Origin: an uncultured Eubacteriales bacterium
GTDB lineage: Bacteria; Bacillota; Clostridia; Oscillospirales; Acutalibacteraceae
Direction: 5' to 3'
Length of the DNA: 32,785 nt
NCBI GenBank assembly: GCA_900315085.1
Contig: OMXW01000006.1
Location: 1-32,785 of the forward strand
Below are positions 18,444-26,540 of this stretch, piece after piece. The notes beneath the pieces are model-generated. The model saw only the letters and a program-made list of their open reading frames with translations, was not told the DNA's origin and searched no databases. How positions within the stretch are numbered: the first letter of the stretch is position 1; every line of letters begins with the position of its first letter. Both the position numbers and the translations under genes were made by a program.

Positions 18444-18472
18444 TATTTATGAAAGGAAGATGAAAAAATAAC
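18444..18472 (-). promoter_or_regulatory. Possible sporulation sigma-E-like promoter for recombinase 1
   Basis: GTTATTTT (18465-18472) and CATAAATA (18444-18451), 13 bases apart on the minus strand, partly match the mother-cell sigma-E consensus (about GTCATATT and CATACAAT). The -35 overlaps the T tract of the coaBC terminator, so the match may be accidental. Confidence 0.22.
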
Positions 18473-18495
18473 CTCCGCCGAAGTTGGCAGAGGTT
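18463..18495 (-). terminator. Terminator of the pan-coaBC operon
   Basis: AACCTCTGCC pairs with GGCGGAGGTT around an aacttc loop on the minus strand, followed by ATTTTTTC. It separates the pan operon from the recombinase unit. Confidence 0.9.
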
Positions 18496-18499
18496 TGAA

Positions 18500-19702
18500 T
18501 TATTTATTGCTGAGAGCAAGTAGCTCGTCAAGAAGCCTGTCCGCGGCGTCTGCTTTTGAAAGGAGAGGCAAATCGGTTACTCCGTCCTTTTTAATCAGCA
18601 CAAGGTGATTTGTATCTGTTCCAAAGCCCGAGCCCTCATCTCTGAGAGAATTCGCGGCTATTAAATCCGCGTTTTTCCTGCTAAGCTTTTCGCGTGAATT
18701 TTCAAGCATGTTCTCGGTTTCCATTGAAAAGCCGCAGAGAATTTGACCGACACGCTTATGCTCGCCGAGCCACTTTAAAATATCGGTTGTGCGCTTCATG
18801 GGAATAGCCATATCAGTGTCGCCGTCGGACTTTTTGATTTTCTCGGCGGCTGTGCTGACGGGGGTATAGTCCGCAACAGCGGCGGTTTTTATGATTATAT
18901 CCATGTCCGAATAGTTTTCGCTGACCGCTTCAAACATATCCTGAGCGCTCTGAACGCTAACAAGCTTTGTAAACGGCGGAGGAGCAATACTTACGGGACC
19001 GCTGACAAGAGTTACCTCCGCTCCGCGAAGCATAGCCTGGCGCGCTACAGCGTAGCCCATCTTTCCTGTGGAGTGATTTGTAATAAAGCGAACCGGGTCG
19101 ATGCTCTCCCTGGTAGGACCTGCGGTTACAAGCACCTTTTTCCCTGCCAAATCCTTTTCCTTTGCGATTTCACGCAGAATGTAGTCGAGAAGCACCTGCT
19201 CCGAAGGCATTTTGCCCGTTCCCGTGTATCCGCAGGCAAGATATCCGTTATCGGGCGGAATGACAGTAACTCCGTATTTTTCAAGCGTTTTAATATTATC
19301 CTGCACCACCTGATTTGTGAACATATTAACGTTCATCGCAGGTGAAACGATTACAGGGCATTTCATCGCCAGGTAAGTTGTGCTGAGCATATCATCGGCA
19401 ATTCCGTGCGCCATTTTAGCTATGATATTTGCCGATGCCGGAGCTATCAGCATAACGTCCGCCTTGTCTGCAATTGAAACGTGCGCAACGTTAAAAATGA
19501 AATCACGGTCAAAGGTATCGATCATACACTTGTTTTTGGTAAGTGTTTCAAACGCAATGGGATTGATAAAATTAGCGGCGTTTTTTGTCATTATTACATG
19601 TACGTCCGCGTGCAGCTTTACAAGACTGCTTGCGAGATTTGCTATTTTATACGCCGCAATGCTTCCCGTTACGCCGAGAACCACTGTTTTTCCTTTTAAC
19701 AT
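18500..19702 (-). CDS. coaBC: Bifunctional phosphopantothenoylcysteine decarboxylase/synthetase
   Basis: CoaBC converts 4'-phosphopantothenate and cysteine to 4'-phosphopantetheine in CoA synthesis. It is 400 residues from ATG 19702; the longer frame overlaps panD and is not used. The flavin-dependent CoaC half shows VTGSIAAYKIANL, PAMNVNMF and the ACGYTGTGKMP loop with the active-site Cys. The CoaB half begins KVLVTAGPTRESIDPVRFITN with STGKMGYAVA, and has KTAAVADYTP near the middle. It starts 10 bp after panD and ends the operon before a strong terminator. Joining coaBC to panBCD gives one transcript from ketoisovalerate toward CoA. Confidence 0.96.
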   Translation of the reverse strand: MLKGKTVVLGVTGSIAAYKIANLASSLVKLHADVHVIMTKNAANFINPIAFETLTKNKCMIDTFDRDFIFNVAHVSIADKADVMLIAPASANIIAKMAHGIADDMLSTTYLAMKCPVIVSPAMNVNMFTNQVVQDNIKTLEKYGVTVIPPDNGYLACGYTGTGKMPSEQVLLDYILREIAKEKDLAGKKVLVTAGPTRESIDPVRFITNHSTGKMGYAVARQAMLRGAEVTLVSGPVSIAPPPFTKLVSVQSAQDMFEAVSENYSDMDIIIKTAAVADYTPVSTAAEKIKKSDGDTDMAIPMKRTTDILKWLGEHKRVGQILCGFSMETENMLENSREKLSRKNADLIAANSLRDEGSGFGTDTNHLVLIKKDGVTDLPLLSKADAADRLLDELLALSNK

Positions 19703-19712
19703 ATACGCACCC

Positions 19713-20102
19713 TTACATATCGCACAGCTTACCGTGCTTTTCGTATCTTGTTGTTTTAGTAATTTGGTTGTTATCGTCCACAAAAACTACCTTTGGAGCG
19801 TGTGTTGACGCTTCTTCGGGCGTCATCTGAGCGTAGCACATAATAATAATCTTATCATCCACGCTGACTTGGCGGGCTGCCGCACCGTTAAGACAAATAA
19901 GTCCGCTGCCGCGCTGTCCCGCGATTACATAGGTTGTGAAGCGGCTGCCGTTGTTAACGTCAACGATTTGAACCTGCTCGTATTCCATGATTCCCGCAGC
20001 TTCCATAAGCGCTTCATCGATTGTAATACTGCCCACATAACTGAGTTCAGCCTGTTTTACGGTGGCGCGGTGGATTTTTCCCTTTAGTAATGTAATGTTC
20101 AT
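19713..20102 (-). CDS. panD: Aspartate 1-decarboxylase precursor
   Basis: PanD makes beta-alanine from aspartate. At 129 residues it has normal length. The self-cleavage site is intact: YVGSITID with Gly24-Ser25, where Ser25 becomes the pyruvoyl group. The downstream blocks [32 protein letters not shown] and YAQM match the family. It lies 9 bp after panC and 10 bp before coaBC. Confidence 0.97.
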   Translation of the reverse strand: MNITLLKGKIHRATVKQAELSYVGSITIDEALMEAAGIMEYEQVQIVDVNNGSRFTTYVIAGQRGSGLICLNGAAARQVSVDDKIIIMCYAQMTPEEASTHAPKVVFVDDNNQITKTTRYEKHGKLCDM

Positions 20103-20111
20103 TGTTCTCCC

Positions 20112-20954
20112 TTATTCCGCGATAAAGTTATCAATCAGTCGGGTTTTGCCGATGTATACTGCTATAGCTGTGAGCACAGGACCGTCGATTTGGTGGTGAA
20201 TTTCTATTGAATCCCACTTTACCATTTCAACATAGTCAATCTTTGCCAAAGGCTCTGATTCAATCAACTCAGTCATTGCGGAAAGTACCTTATCACCGTC
20301 GCGCTCTCCGTCCTTTATCATTTTCTCGCCTAAGAATATCGCTTTGCTGAGCACAAGAGCCGCCTTGCGTTCCTCGGCAGAAAGGTAAGTGTTGCGCGAG
20401 CTTTTTGCGAGTCCGTCCGCTTCACGGATGATTGGACAGCCTACAACCTCAAGATTCATATTGAGGTTGCGAACCATTCTTCTGATTACCGCAAGCTGCT
20501 GCGCGTCCTTCTGACCGAAATACGCCTTATCCGGAGTAACTATATTAAAGAGCTTGTTTACTACGGTGCAAACACCTCTGAAATGAGTTGGGCGGCTTTT
20601 TCCGCACAGTTCTTTTGTAACGCCGGTCATATCCACAAATGTGGTAAAATCATCTCCGTACATCTCGCTCGGCTCGGGATGGAATACCATCGCCGCACCT
20701 GTACTCTCGCAGAGCGCGCAGTCGGCTTCAAGGTCGCGCGGATAGGTTTCCAGATCCTCGTTGGGCGCAAACTGAATGGGATTGACAAATACGCTTACTA
20801 CAACTTTGTCGTTTTCGGCAACGGCTCTTTTTACAAGGCTTTGGTGTCCCTCGTGAAGATAGCCCATGGTGGGAACAAGACCTACGCTAAACCCCTGTTT
20901 TTTCCATTCACGTACCTGATCTTTTACTTCCTTTACGGTTCTTGCTAAAATCAT
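20112..20954 (-). CDS. panC: Pantoate-beta-alanine ligase
   Basis: PanC joins pantoate and beta-alanine with ATP to form pantothenate. The 280-residue protein has the nucleotide-binding PTMGYLHEGHQSLV near residue 28, VFVNPIQFAPNEDLETYPR, YFGQKDAQQLAVIRRM and SSRNTYLSAEER, all family hallmarks. It is 13 bp after panB and 9 bp before panD, in a tight operon. Confidence 0.97.
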   Translation of the reverse strand: MILARTVKEVKDQVREWKKQGFSVGLVPTMGYLHEGHQSLVKRAVAENDKVVVSVFVNPIQFAPNEDLETYPRDLEADCALCESTGAAMVFHPEPSEMYGDDFTTFVDMTGVTKELCGKSRPTHFRGVCTVVNKLFNIVTPDKAYFGQKDAQQLAVIRRMVRNLNMNLEVVGCPIIREADGLAKSSRNTYLSAEERKAALVLSKAIFLGEKMIKDGERDGDKVLSAMTELIESEPLAKIDYVEMVKWDSIEIHHQIDGPVLTAIAVYIGKTRLIDNFIAE

Positions 20955-20967
20955 CGTCTGCTCCCCC

Positions 20968-21795
20968 TTATTTCAGTTTTTCAATTATTTCGTCGTCGAT
21001 TGCGTAGCAGTGCTCCTGAGACGGGAAAACTCCGCTTTGTACTTCGTTTATATACTGCTCAAACGCCGCCTTCATTACTTCGCCGACGTTGGAGAATTTC
21101 TTTACAAATTTTGGTGTGAAGTCGGAATACATTCCAAGCATGTCCTGATATACGAGAACCTGACCGTCGCACTCTGCTCCTGCGCCGATTCCGATTGTGG
21201 GAATAGTCAGCTTTTTGGTGATGAGCGCCGCAAGCTTTGCCGGAACGCCCTCGATCACTACGCAGAACGCGCCTGCTTCTTCAACCGCCAGCGCGTCGGC
21301 AATCAGCTTTTTTGCTGCCGCTTCGGTTTTGCCCTGTACCTTATGGCCGCCGAATGCGTTTACCGACTGAGGAGTAAGTCCGATATGTGCAACCACGGGG
21401 ATTCCGGCAGCAACGATCGCTTTTATCTGCTCCTTTACCTCAACGCCGCCCTCGAGCTTAACCGCGTTTGCCCTGGCTTCTTTCATTAATCTGCCCGCGT
21501 TTACCACAGCGTCATACACGCTTGTCTGGTATGACATAAAGGGCATATCTACTACAACCATTGCGTTTTTCGCTCCGCGCGCTACTGCCGCGCCGTGGTG
21601 AATCATGTCCTCCATTGTTACGGATACGGTATCCTCGTAACCGAGCATTACGTTTCCTAGCGAATCGCCTACGAGAATCATGTTTACGCCTGCCTCGTCA
21701 ATAAGGCGAGCGGTTGAATAATCGTAAGCTGTGAGCATGGTTATTTTTTTGTTTTCATTTTTTGCCTGCTGTAATGTTAAAACTGTGTTCTTCAA
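20968..21795 (-). CDS. panB: Ketopantoate hydroxymethyltransferase
   Basis: PanB makes ketopantoate from alpha-ketoisovalerate and methylene-tetrahydrofolate, the first pantothenate step. The best start is TTG 21795-21793, with AAAGGAG (21804-21810) eight bases upstream; this gives 275 residues, the family's usual length. A longer frame from 21885 would add a 30-residue tail covering the ribosome binding site. Motifs include [43 protein letters not shown] and [14 protein letters not shown]. No panE (ketopantoate reductase) is in the window, so that step must be encoded elsewhere or done by IlvC. Confidence 0.96.
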   Translation of the reverse strand: MKNTVLTLQQAKNENKKITMLTAYDYSTARLIDEAGVNMILVGDSLGNVMLGYEDTVSVTMEDMIHHGAAVARGAKNAMVVVDMPFMSYQTSVYDAVVNAGRLMKEARANAVKLEGGVEVKEQIKAIVAAGIPVVAHIGLTPQSVNAFGGHKVQGKTEAAAKKLIADALAVEEAGAFCVVIEGVPAKLAALITKKLTIPTIGIGAGAECDGQVLVYQDMLGMYSDFTPKFVKKFSNVGEVMKAAFEQYINEVQSGVFPSQEHCYAIDDEIIEKLK

Positions 21796-21898
21796 TTTAA
21801 ATTCTCCTTTACACACATATTTCACATTCTTGCATATTTCTTCTGCTTTTAAGGTATAACTTCGTTTGAATGTCATCCTTACCAATTAAACTATCACC

Positions 21899-21915
21899 TT
21901 GCCGTAAAACGGCAA
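21899..21915. promoter_or_regulatory. Small hairpin in the panB leader
   Basis: TTGCCG-TAAAA-CGGCAA forms a 6-bp perfect inverted repeat in the roughly 150-nt untranslated leader between the promoter and panB. It lacks a following T run in either direction, so it is not an obvious terminator; it may be an operator or leader structure. Confidence 0.35.
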
Positions 21916-21952
21916 TCGGACGGGTAATAAAAAATGTTCTTTACCAGCGTTT

Positions 21953-21980
21953 ATTATACCACATTTTCAGGGGGTGTCAA
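21953..21980 (-). promoter_or_regulatory. Sigma-A promoter of the pan operon
   Basis: Consensus TTGACA (21975-21980) and TATAAT (21953-21958) on the minus strand are 16 bases apart. The promoter lies about 90 bp inside element 1 from its core, so the pan operon moves with its own promoter. Confidence 0.85.
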
Positions 21981-22070
21981 TGGAATTAGCGGTAAAAACA
22001 CTGTACAGAAGCGCATAATCGAAAAAGTATGATTTGTATCGGTATGATATTAAATTTAGTAGTGCATATA

Positions 22071-22079
22071 TTGCCTTTT
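22071..22079. other. Recombination core, element 1, pan-operon side
   Basis: This is the second copy of TTGCCTTTT, in segment 2 of cotJC. Beyond it toward lower coordinates the catalase similarity stops abruptly, although the frame stays open to a TGA at 21967. Confidence 0.8.
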
Positions 22080-22406
22080 CATCCGCGCCCATGTTTTCGT
22101 GCAAATCAGTTATTGCGTCACCCTTGCTTTGGAGATACGCGGCGGTAAACGGTACTCCAGCGGCAGAGGCAGGATAAATTCCGAGCGTATGATCTACAAA
22201 ATACGCGTCAAGTCCAGCCTTTTGGATTTCCTCAGGGGTTGAATTCTTGGTCAGCTGATAGACTATTGCGCCTATCATTTCAAGATGGTTCAGCTCTTCT
22301 GTACCTATATCCGTCAGTGTCGCTTTAAGCTCGGGCATAGGCATTGTGAAACGCTGGCTGAGATATCGCAGAGACGCTCCCAGCTCACCGTCCGGACCAC
22401 CGTACT
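22072..22406 (-). CDS. cotJC: cotJC segment 2 (residues 32-139, with flanking core codons)
   Basis: This segment encodes the middle of a CotJC/manganese catalase: YGGPDGELGASLRYLSQRF, then TDIGTEELNHLEMIG, GLDAYFVDH, AAGVPFTAAYLQSKGD and ENMGADEKA. It carries four of five family metal ligands: Glu in GEL, Glu and His in EELNH, and Glu in DEK. As an isolated frame (21967-22452) it would need a TTG start with no ribosome binding site and would carry foreign residues at both ends. Those ends start exactly at the repeats 22400-22406 and 22071-22079. Joined to segments 1 and 3 it gives normal family sequence. Confidence 0.9.
22400..22406. other. Recombination core, element 2, catalase-middle side
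   Basis: CCGTACT on the plus strand (AGTACGG on the minus) recurs at 31776-31782. In both copies TAC is an in-frame Tyr codon of cotJC (QYGG), so exchange restores the frame. Confidence 0.72.
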
Positions 22407-22478
22407 TCAAAATGTGATAGTCTTTATCGGTAATTATTATTAAAAAGGGCAAAAAATGAGATAATTCGAAAAAAGAGG

Positions 22479-22507
22479 TTGCAGAAATGGCAGAAATTAA
22501 CTATAAT
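22479..22507 (+). promoter_or_regulatory. Sigma-A promoter for the CHAP protein gene
   Basis: TTGCAG (22479-22484) and TATAAT (22502-22507) are separated by 17 bases, about 47 bp before the start. It lies inside element 2, about 70 bp from its core. Confidence 0.82.
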
Positions 22508-22553
22508 ATAGGTTAAGAGATTATAGGCAATTACTGCCAAAAGGAGTATGCAA

Positions 22554-24053
22554 ATGAAAAAAACAGTAAGTTTTTTGCTTACAGCCGCTATGGCTGTATC
22601 AGGACTTGTGGGTACTGCCTCGGCTGCTTCTGCCGCAACCGTTGAGGAAACGCAGCAGACCGCCGCGCAGATTCAGGAAATTCCTGCTGCCGCTCAGGAG
22701 AATTATCCTAAGATCAATCTGCTTGAGAACCGCGAGGACAGCGTTAAAATCGGCTGGACTAAGTACGCGGGAGCGGTTAAATACCGCGTGTTCATCAAGA
22801 GCGGAAACACCTGGAAAGGCCTTGGCAACTCAACTTGTCTGAGCTATATCCACAAGGTTTCCAAGAACAATTCAAGCTATATTTACACCGTACGCGCAAT
22901 TGGCAGCGACGGAAGCTTTATCAGCGGATACAACAAGGACGGCTATGCTCACAAATTTGTTGTTACACCAAGCATTACAAAGATTGAAAATGTTGACGGA
23001 GGCACAAAGCTTACATGGCCTGCAAAATCAGGCGTTAATTACCGCGTTTTCTACCGCGACAGCAACAACACCTGGCGCAAGCTTGCAAAGCTGACCACAA
23101 ACTCTTATGTGCACAAAAATCTGACAAACGGCGCTAAATGGACTTACACCATCCGTTACGAGAACAGCAAGGGTGAATTTGTAAGCCCCTACAACTCAAA
23201 CGGCTGGAAGAATACATATGTTGCCGCTCCCAAAATCACTTCGATTAACAGAAACAATAATGTTTTTGAGATTAACTGGGATAAAAACAATTACGCGGAG
23301 AGATATCGCGTATACCGCAAGCAGGGCAGCGATTCATGGGTTACTATGGGCGACACTACCGGCACAAAGTTCACCGATAAGAAAATGGTTTCGGGCGTAA
23401 AATTCACTTACATGGTTCGCGCTCTTAACGCTAACGCTACTAAGTACACAAGCGCACTGAGCAAATCAAGATGGAAAATCTGCGTTATGGGCAATATGTC
23501 AGAAAAGACAAGACAGCTAAGAGAAGGCTTGATCGACTTCCTCAGCAAGCAGGTAGGCAACAAAAACCGCAAGTATATTGACCACGTTAACAAGTACGGT
23601 AACTTCGGTCTTGGCTACGGCACTCAGTGGTGCGCGGTATTCGGCTGGGGCGCAATGGATATGTACTCACGCACTCAGAGCAACGTTACCAATCAGATTC
23701 CCCCGCGCTGGCATGTTAGTGAAATCGCCAACGAAGCGCGTAAGCTCGGCGGCTGGTACAACACATTCAGCACTAACTATGAGGCTAAGCCCGGCGATAT
23801 CTTCATGACCTCATTCCAGAAATATCCGTATGAGGACGGAAGAACTCACGTTGGATACATTGAATATGTTGACAAGGACAAGAACGGTAAGGTTACTTAC
23901 ATCCACACAATCGAGGGTAACTTCAACTGGGAGCTCGGCGACAACTCGGAAACTGTTGTAGGCAGAAGCTGCTGGAAGGATCGCCTTGAAAAAGATCACG
24001 GCGCAATGGTTACAGATTACCTCGATATCAGCAAAATCCTGAAAGTTAATTAA
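22554..24053 (+). CDS. Secreted CHAP-domain protein with three fibronectin-III-like repeats
   Basis: A 499-residue exported protein, probably a cell-wall amidase or endopeptidase. The start is ATG 22554, seven bases after AGGAG; an ATG six bases earlier is too close. A signal peptide (KKTVSFLLTAAMAVSGLVG, ending ASAA) is followed by three related repeats of about 85 residues (each with YRVF or YRVY, a Trp and a TYxxR strand) that look like fibronectin type III. The C-terminal CHAP domain has TQWCAVF with the catalytic Cys near residue 360, RTHVGYI with the His near 432 and IEGNFN. The gene has its own promoter and a terminator shared with the converging gene. It may remodel the wall or act as a competitor lysin. 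Confidence 0.85.
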   Translation: MKKTVSFLLTAAMAVSGLVGTASAASAATVEETQQTAAQIQEIPAAAQENYPKINLLENREDSVKIGWTKYAGAVKYRVFIKSGNTWKGLGNSTCLSYIHKVSKNNSSYIYTVRAIGSDGSFISGYNKDGYAHKFVVTPSITKIENVDGGTKLTWPAKSGVNYRVFYRDSNNTWRKLAKLTTNSYVHKNLTNGAKWTYTIRYENSKGEFVSPYNSNGWKNTYVAAPKITSINRNNNVFEINWDKNNYAERYRVYRKQGSDSWVTMGDTTGTKFTDKKMVSGVKFTYMVRALNANATKYTSALSKSRWKICVMGNMSEKTRQLREGLIDFLSKQVGNKNRKYIDHVNKYGNFGLGYGTQWCAVFGWGAMDMYSRTQSNVTNQIPPRWHVSEIANEARKLGGWYNTFSTNYEAKPGDIFMTSFQKYPYEDGRTHVGYIEYVDKDKNGKVTYIHTIEGNFNWELGDNSETVVGRSCWKDRLEKDHGAMVTDYLDISKILKVN

Positions 24054-24061
24054 ACAATCAT

Positions 24062-24097
24062 AAAACGGAGCCGGCTCATTTGAGTCAGCTCCGTTTT
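24062..24097. terminator. Bidirectional terminator between converging genes
   Basis: AAAACGGAGC and GCTCCGTTTT form the outer stem with an inner GCTC/GAGT pairing and an attt loop. T tracts occur on both strands, serving the CHAP gene (plus) and the dockerin peptidase (minus). Confidence 0.9.
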
Positions 24098-24101
24098 CAT
24101 T

Positions 24102-26375
24102 TTAACTTGCTTTGCCTGTCTTGCCTATTCCGTTTTTATAATTTGAGAGGTATCTTTGGATGCAGGTGGTGTCGGAAACAGTGAGCTTTCCGTCGCCGTT
24201 TACATCTCCTACCTTCTTTGACATACTGTTCAGATTAATCAGTCCGATTGCGGCTTTCTGGATATCGGACGCGTCCTTGATGCTTACTATTCCGTCGAGG
24301 TTTGAGTCTCCCATCAGGAACGGGTTTTCCTCTGTGGTTGATATCAGCGTGTAACTTTGGCTGTTGTCAACTGTAAAGCTATAGTCGTGCGTTATAGGCG
24401 CGTTATTTGAAGAAGTGTAGCCCAGTTCGTAGTAGCTCATTTCCATGCTGAATGAACAGAACGGAACTATGTACAGTTCAAGATGATGTCCTGCCGCTAC
24501 GGTGTAGTAATTTGGATTAAGCCAGATCGTGTAGTCGTAATATTCGCCTTTTTTGATTGGCTCTGAGCGCGTTACCGCGGTTGAAGGCTCATAGCCTGCC
24601 TCGGGATTACGTAAATCGATTGAGCCTTCGGCAACGATTTTTGAGGTAATCATTGAGCTGTTCCATTCGGCAATATCGTACGGCTCATGTCCGCCGCCTA
24701 CCTCTACTGCCTTTTCCTTGATTATGGTGCGTCCGAGGGTTGTCCTGCCTTCGGGTATTACGTAGCAGTTGAACGGTGAATCGGCTCTGTCAACAAGCAC
24801 AGCGCTCATAATAATCTCGCCTTTATCGATGTCATCAGTCTTTGCTCTTACATGAACCTCAGTCGGTCCGTTGAGGGTGATCGGTGATGTTATCTCTCTT
24901 TTCCACAAAAGAGCGTTTGAATTTGACTTGCCCTTAAAGGTGTCGCTTAACAACAGATTGTCCATCATGTGCGCGTCGTTAGCGTCAACCTTATGCTCGC
25001 TTGCATCGTAAGGATAAACCGCAGTTTTTACGCCTGTTTTCCAATCCTCCGCACTGTAGAATTTGCCGTCCTGATTGCTTTGTACGGTGAAGGACGGAAG
25101 ATTTTGAACATTGTTGTCGGCTCCGGCGAGGTAGTGTGAAAACCAGCGGTTAATGTATTCGCTGTATGAGACGTCGCCGATCATTATGTCATAGTTACTC
25201 TCAAAGTTGAAAAGATTTGCGTGCGCATTCTGGTGGAGCACAGCTTTTACGGTTGCGCCTGACTTTAAAAACGCGTCGCGCATTAAGTCAAACTGCTTAG
25301 GCGTTACATTGGTATCGTTTAAACCCTGAATAAGCAACGCTGAGGCTTTAATATTACTGTTCTTAAAGTAGTCGCGTCTATCCCAGAATTCGCCGTAGAA
25401 ACCCTGAAGGGCTACCTGCGTGTTCTTTACATATGTAGAGTATTTATCGAATGTTAAGTGCTGTTCGGCAGTGTAATCTTTAAGGAGTCGGCTGGAGCAT
25501 ATCTGCATAAGTCGTGAAGTGTAGTCAAACGCAGGATGAAATCCGCGCACCGTTCCCTGTGAGTTGGAATAATCATACCAGCTTGATACGCCTGCTATCG
25601 GTACGATCGTTTCAAGGCCTTCAACGCCCGTTGTCGCTACAGCGAACGCCGCTGAACCCGATTAAGAACCGCCTATCATTCCAACCTTGCCGTTTGACCA
25701 GTCGGCTGAGATTTCTTTGTTGTCAGTTAGATTAGTGTATGCTTTGCGCTTGCCGTTGAGCCATTCGATAACGCTTTTGAACGCCTGAGTTTCCATTTCG
25801 GTTCCCGTGCATAGTATGCCCTCGGAGCCGTAGGTGCCCAGTCCTGCAGCCTGTATTACAGCAAAGCCGCGAACCAAAGAATAATCATACATTCCGATTC
25901 TAATGGGATAAATTGTTGAGCTTGTACCGAATGTGACGTTCCAGTTTGCCATATTTTCCTGAGACGCTGCCTGCAATGTTGTAACAGAGCCGCTAGGGGT
26001 ACGCTTTGCGGGCTTTGCTTTAAGCTGCTCATCATCTACCGTTTCATCGGCATCCGTGAAGCCTGAATAGTTCTTACCCATTGTGTAAGGGCGCGCTTCG
26101 TAGATAACTGGTGCTTTGTAATATCCCTCTGCCGCCGCGCGCGGAACCTGTACATACGCTTTTATAAGGTCGGGCTTTCCGTCGAGGTCGGTATCGTAGT
26201 CGGTTTCCACGCACACCGAAAAGCGGAGAATGTCACTGTTATCGTTTGAATAGCCCTCAGCACGCGCGTCGGAATACTGCACAATCGGCTGTGCAGAGCC
26301 GTTTACGATTTTCATTCCCTTTTCGCCTGTCTGTGCCGCCGACACTGTAGCAGGCATCGCCATGCCCAAAAGCAT
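24102..26375 (-). pseudogene. Dockerin-bearing X-Pro dipeptidyl-peptidase (S15/CocE type), interrupted by a stop at the nucleophile
   Basis: One continuous frame encodes an exported S15-family peptidase with a C-terminal dockerin, but an in-frame TAA at 25662-25664 breaks it. The stop replaces the residue right after the catalytic Ser: GMIGGS-stop-SGSAAFAVATTGVEGL, where the family has GxSYLG, so a Tyr codon probably mutated. Asp (GLNDTNVTP) and His (NAHANLF) lie downstream and look intact. The dockerin repeats are DSNLDGIVSIKDAS and DVNGDGKLTVSDTT. The N terminus is also suspect: signal-peptide-like codons (KILSAFLSTA) continue upstream of ATG 26375, but no usual start precedes them before an in-frame TGA. 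The product, if any, ends before the active site is complete. Confidence 0.85.
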
Positions 26376-26498
26376 TGCCGTACTCAGAAAAGCTGACAGG
26401 ATTTTTTGATGTCACCACTCCATAAACAAATTTTACATTTATACATTAACAAAAATAGAATAATTTGTAAATAGGGATATTTGACGAAAATATCATAC

Positions 26499-26533
26499 AA
26501 AAAAGGCTCGAAGCGTATTGCTTCAAGCCTTTT
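26499..26533 (-). terminator. Terminator of pnp
   Basis: On the minus strand AAAAGGCTTGAAGC pairs with GCTTCGAGCCTTTT around aatac, with a T run. It lies directly after the pnp stop. Confidence 0.92.
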
Positions 26534-26540
26534 GGATTAT

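Larger units (their letters stand above)
16778..22079. mobile_element. cotJC intervening element 1 (5.3 kb, serine recombinase plus pantothenate/CoA operon)
   Basis: The DNA between the two 9-bp cores interrupts cotJC after codon 139. It holds a large serine recombinase and a 35-residue small gene on one side and panB-panC-panD-coaBC, with its own promoter and terminator, on the other. Excision would remove 5,293 bp and join cotJC segments 2 and 3 in frame. The structure matches sporulation intervening elements such as skin in B. subtilis sigK. No phage structural, conjugation or transposase genes are present. Excision is inferred. Confidence 0.82.

Noticed and set aside
21967..22452. A stand-alone short manganese catalase gene starting at TTG 22452
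   Set aside because: There is no ribosome binding site, the first 16 and last 35 residues do not match the family, and both breaks coincide with direct repeats next to recombinase-bearing segments. It is the middle of a split cotJC.
25662..25664. Programmed read-through or recoding at the peptidase stop
   Set aside because: TAA is the least favourable stop for recoding and no downstream signal was seen. A mutation or sequencing error is simpler.
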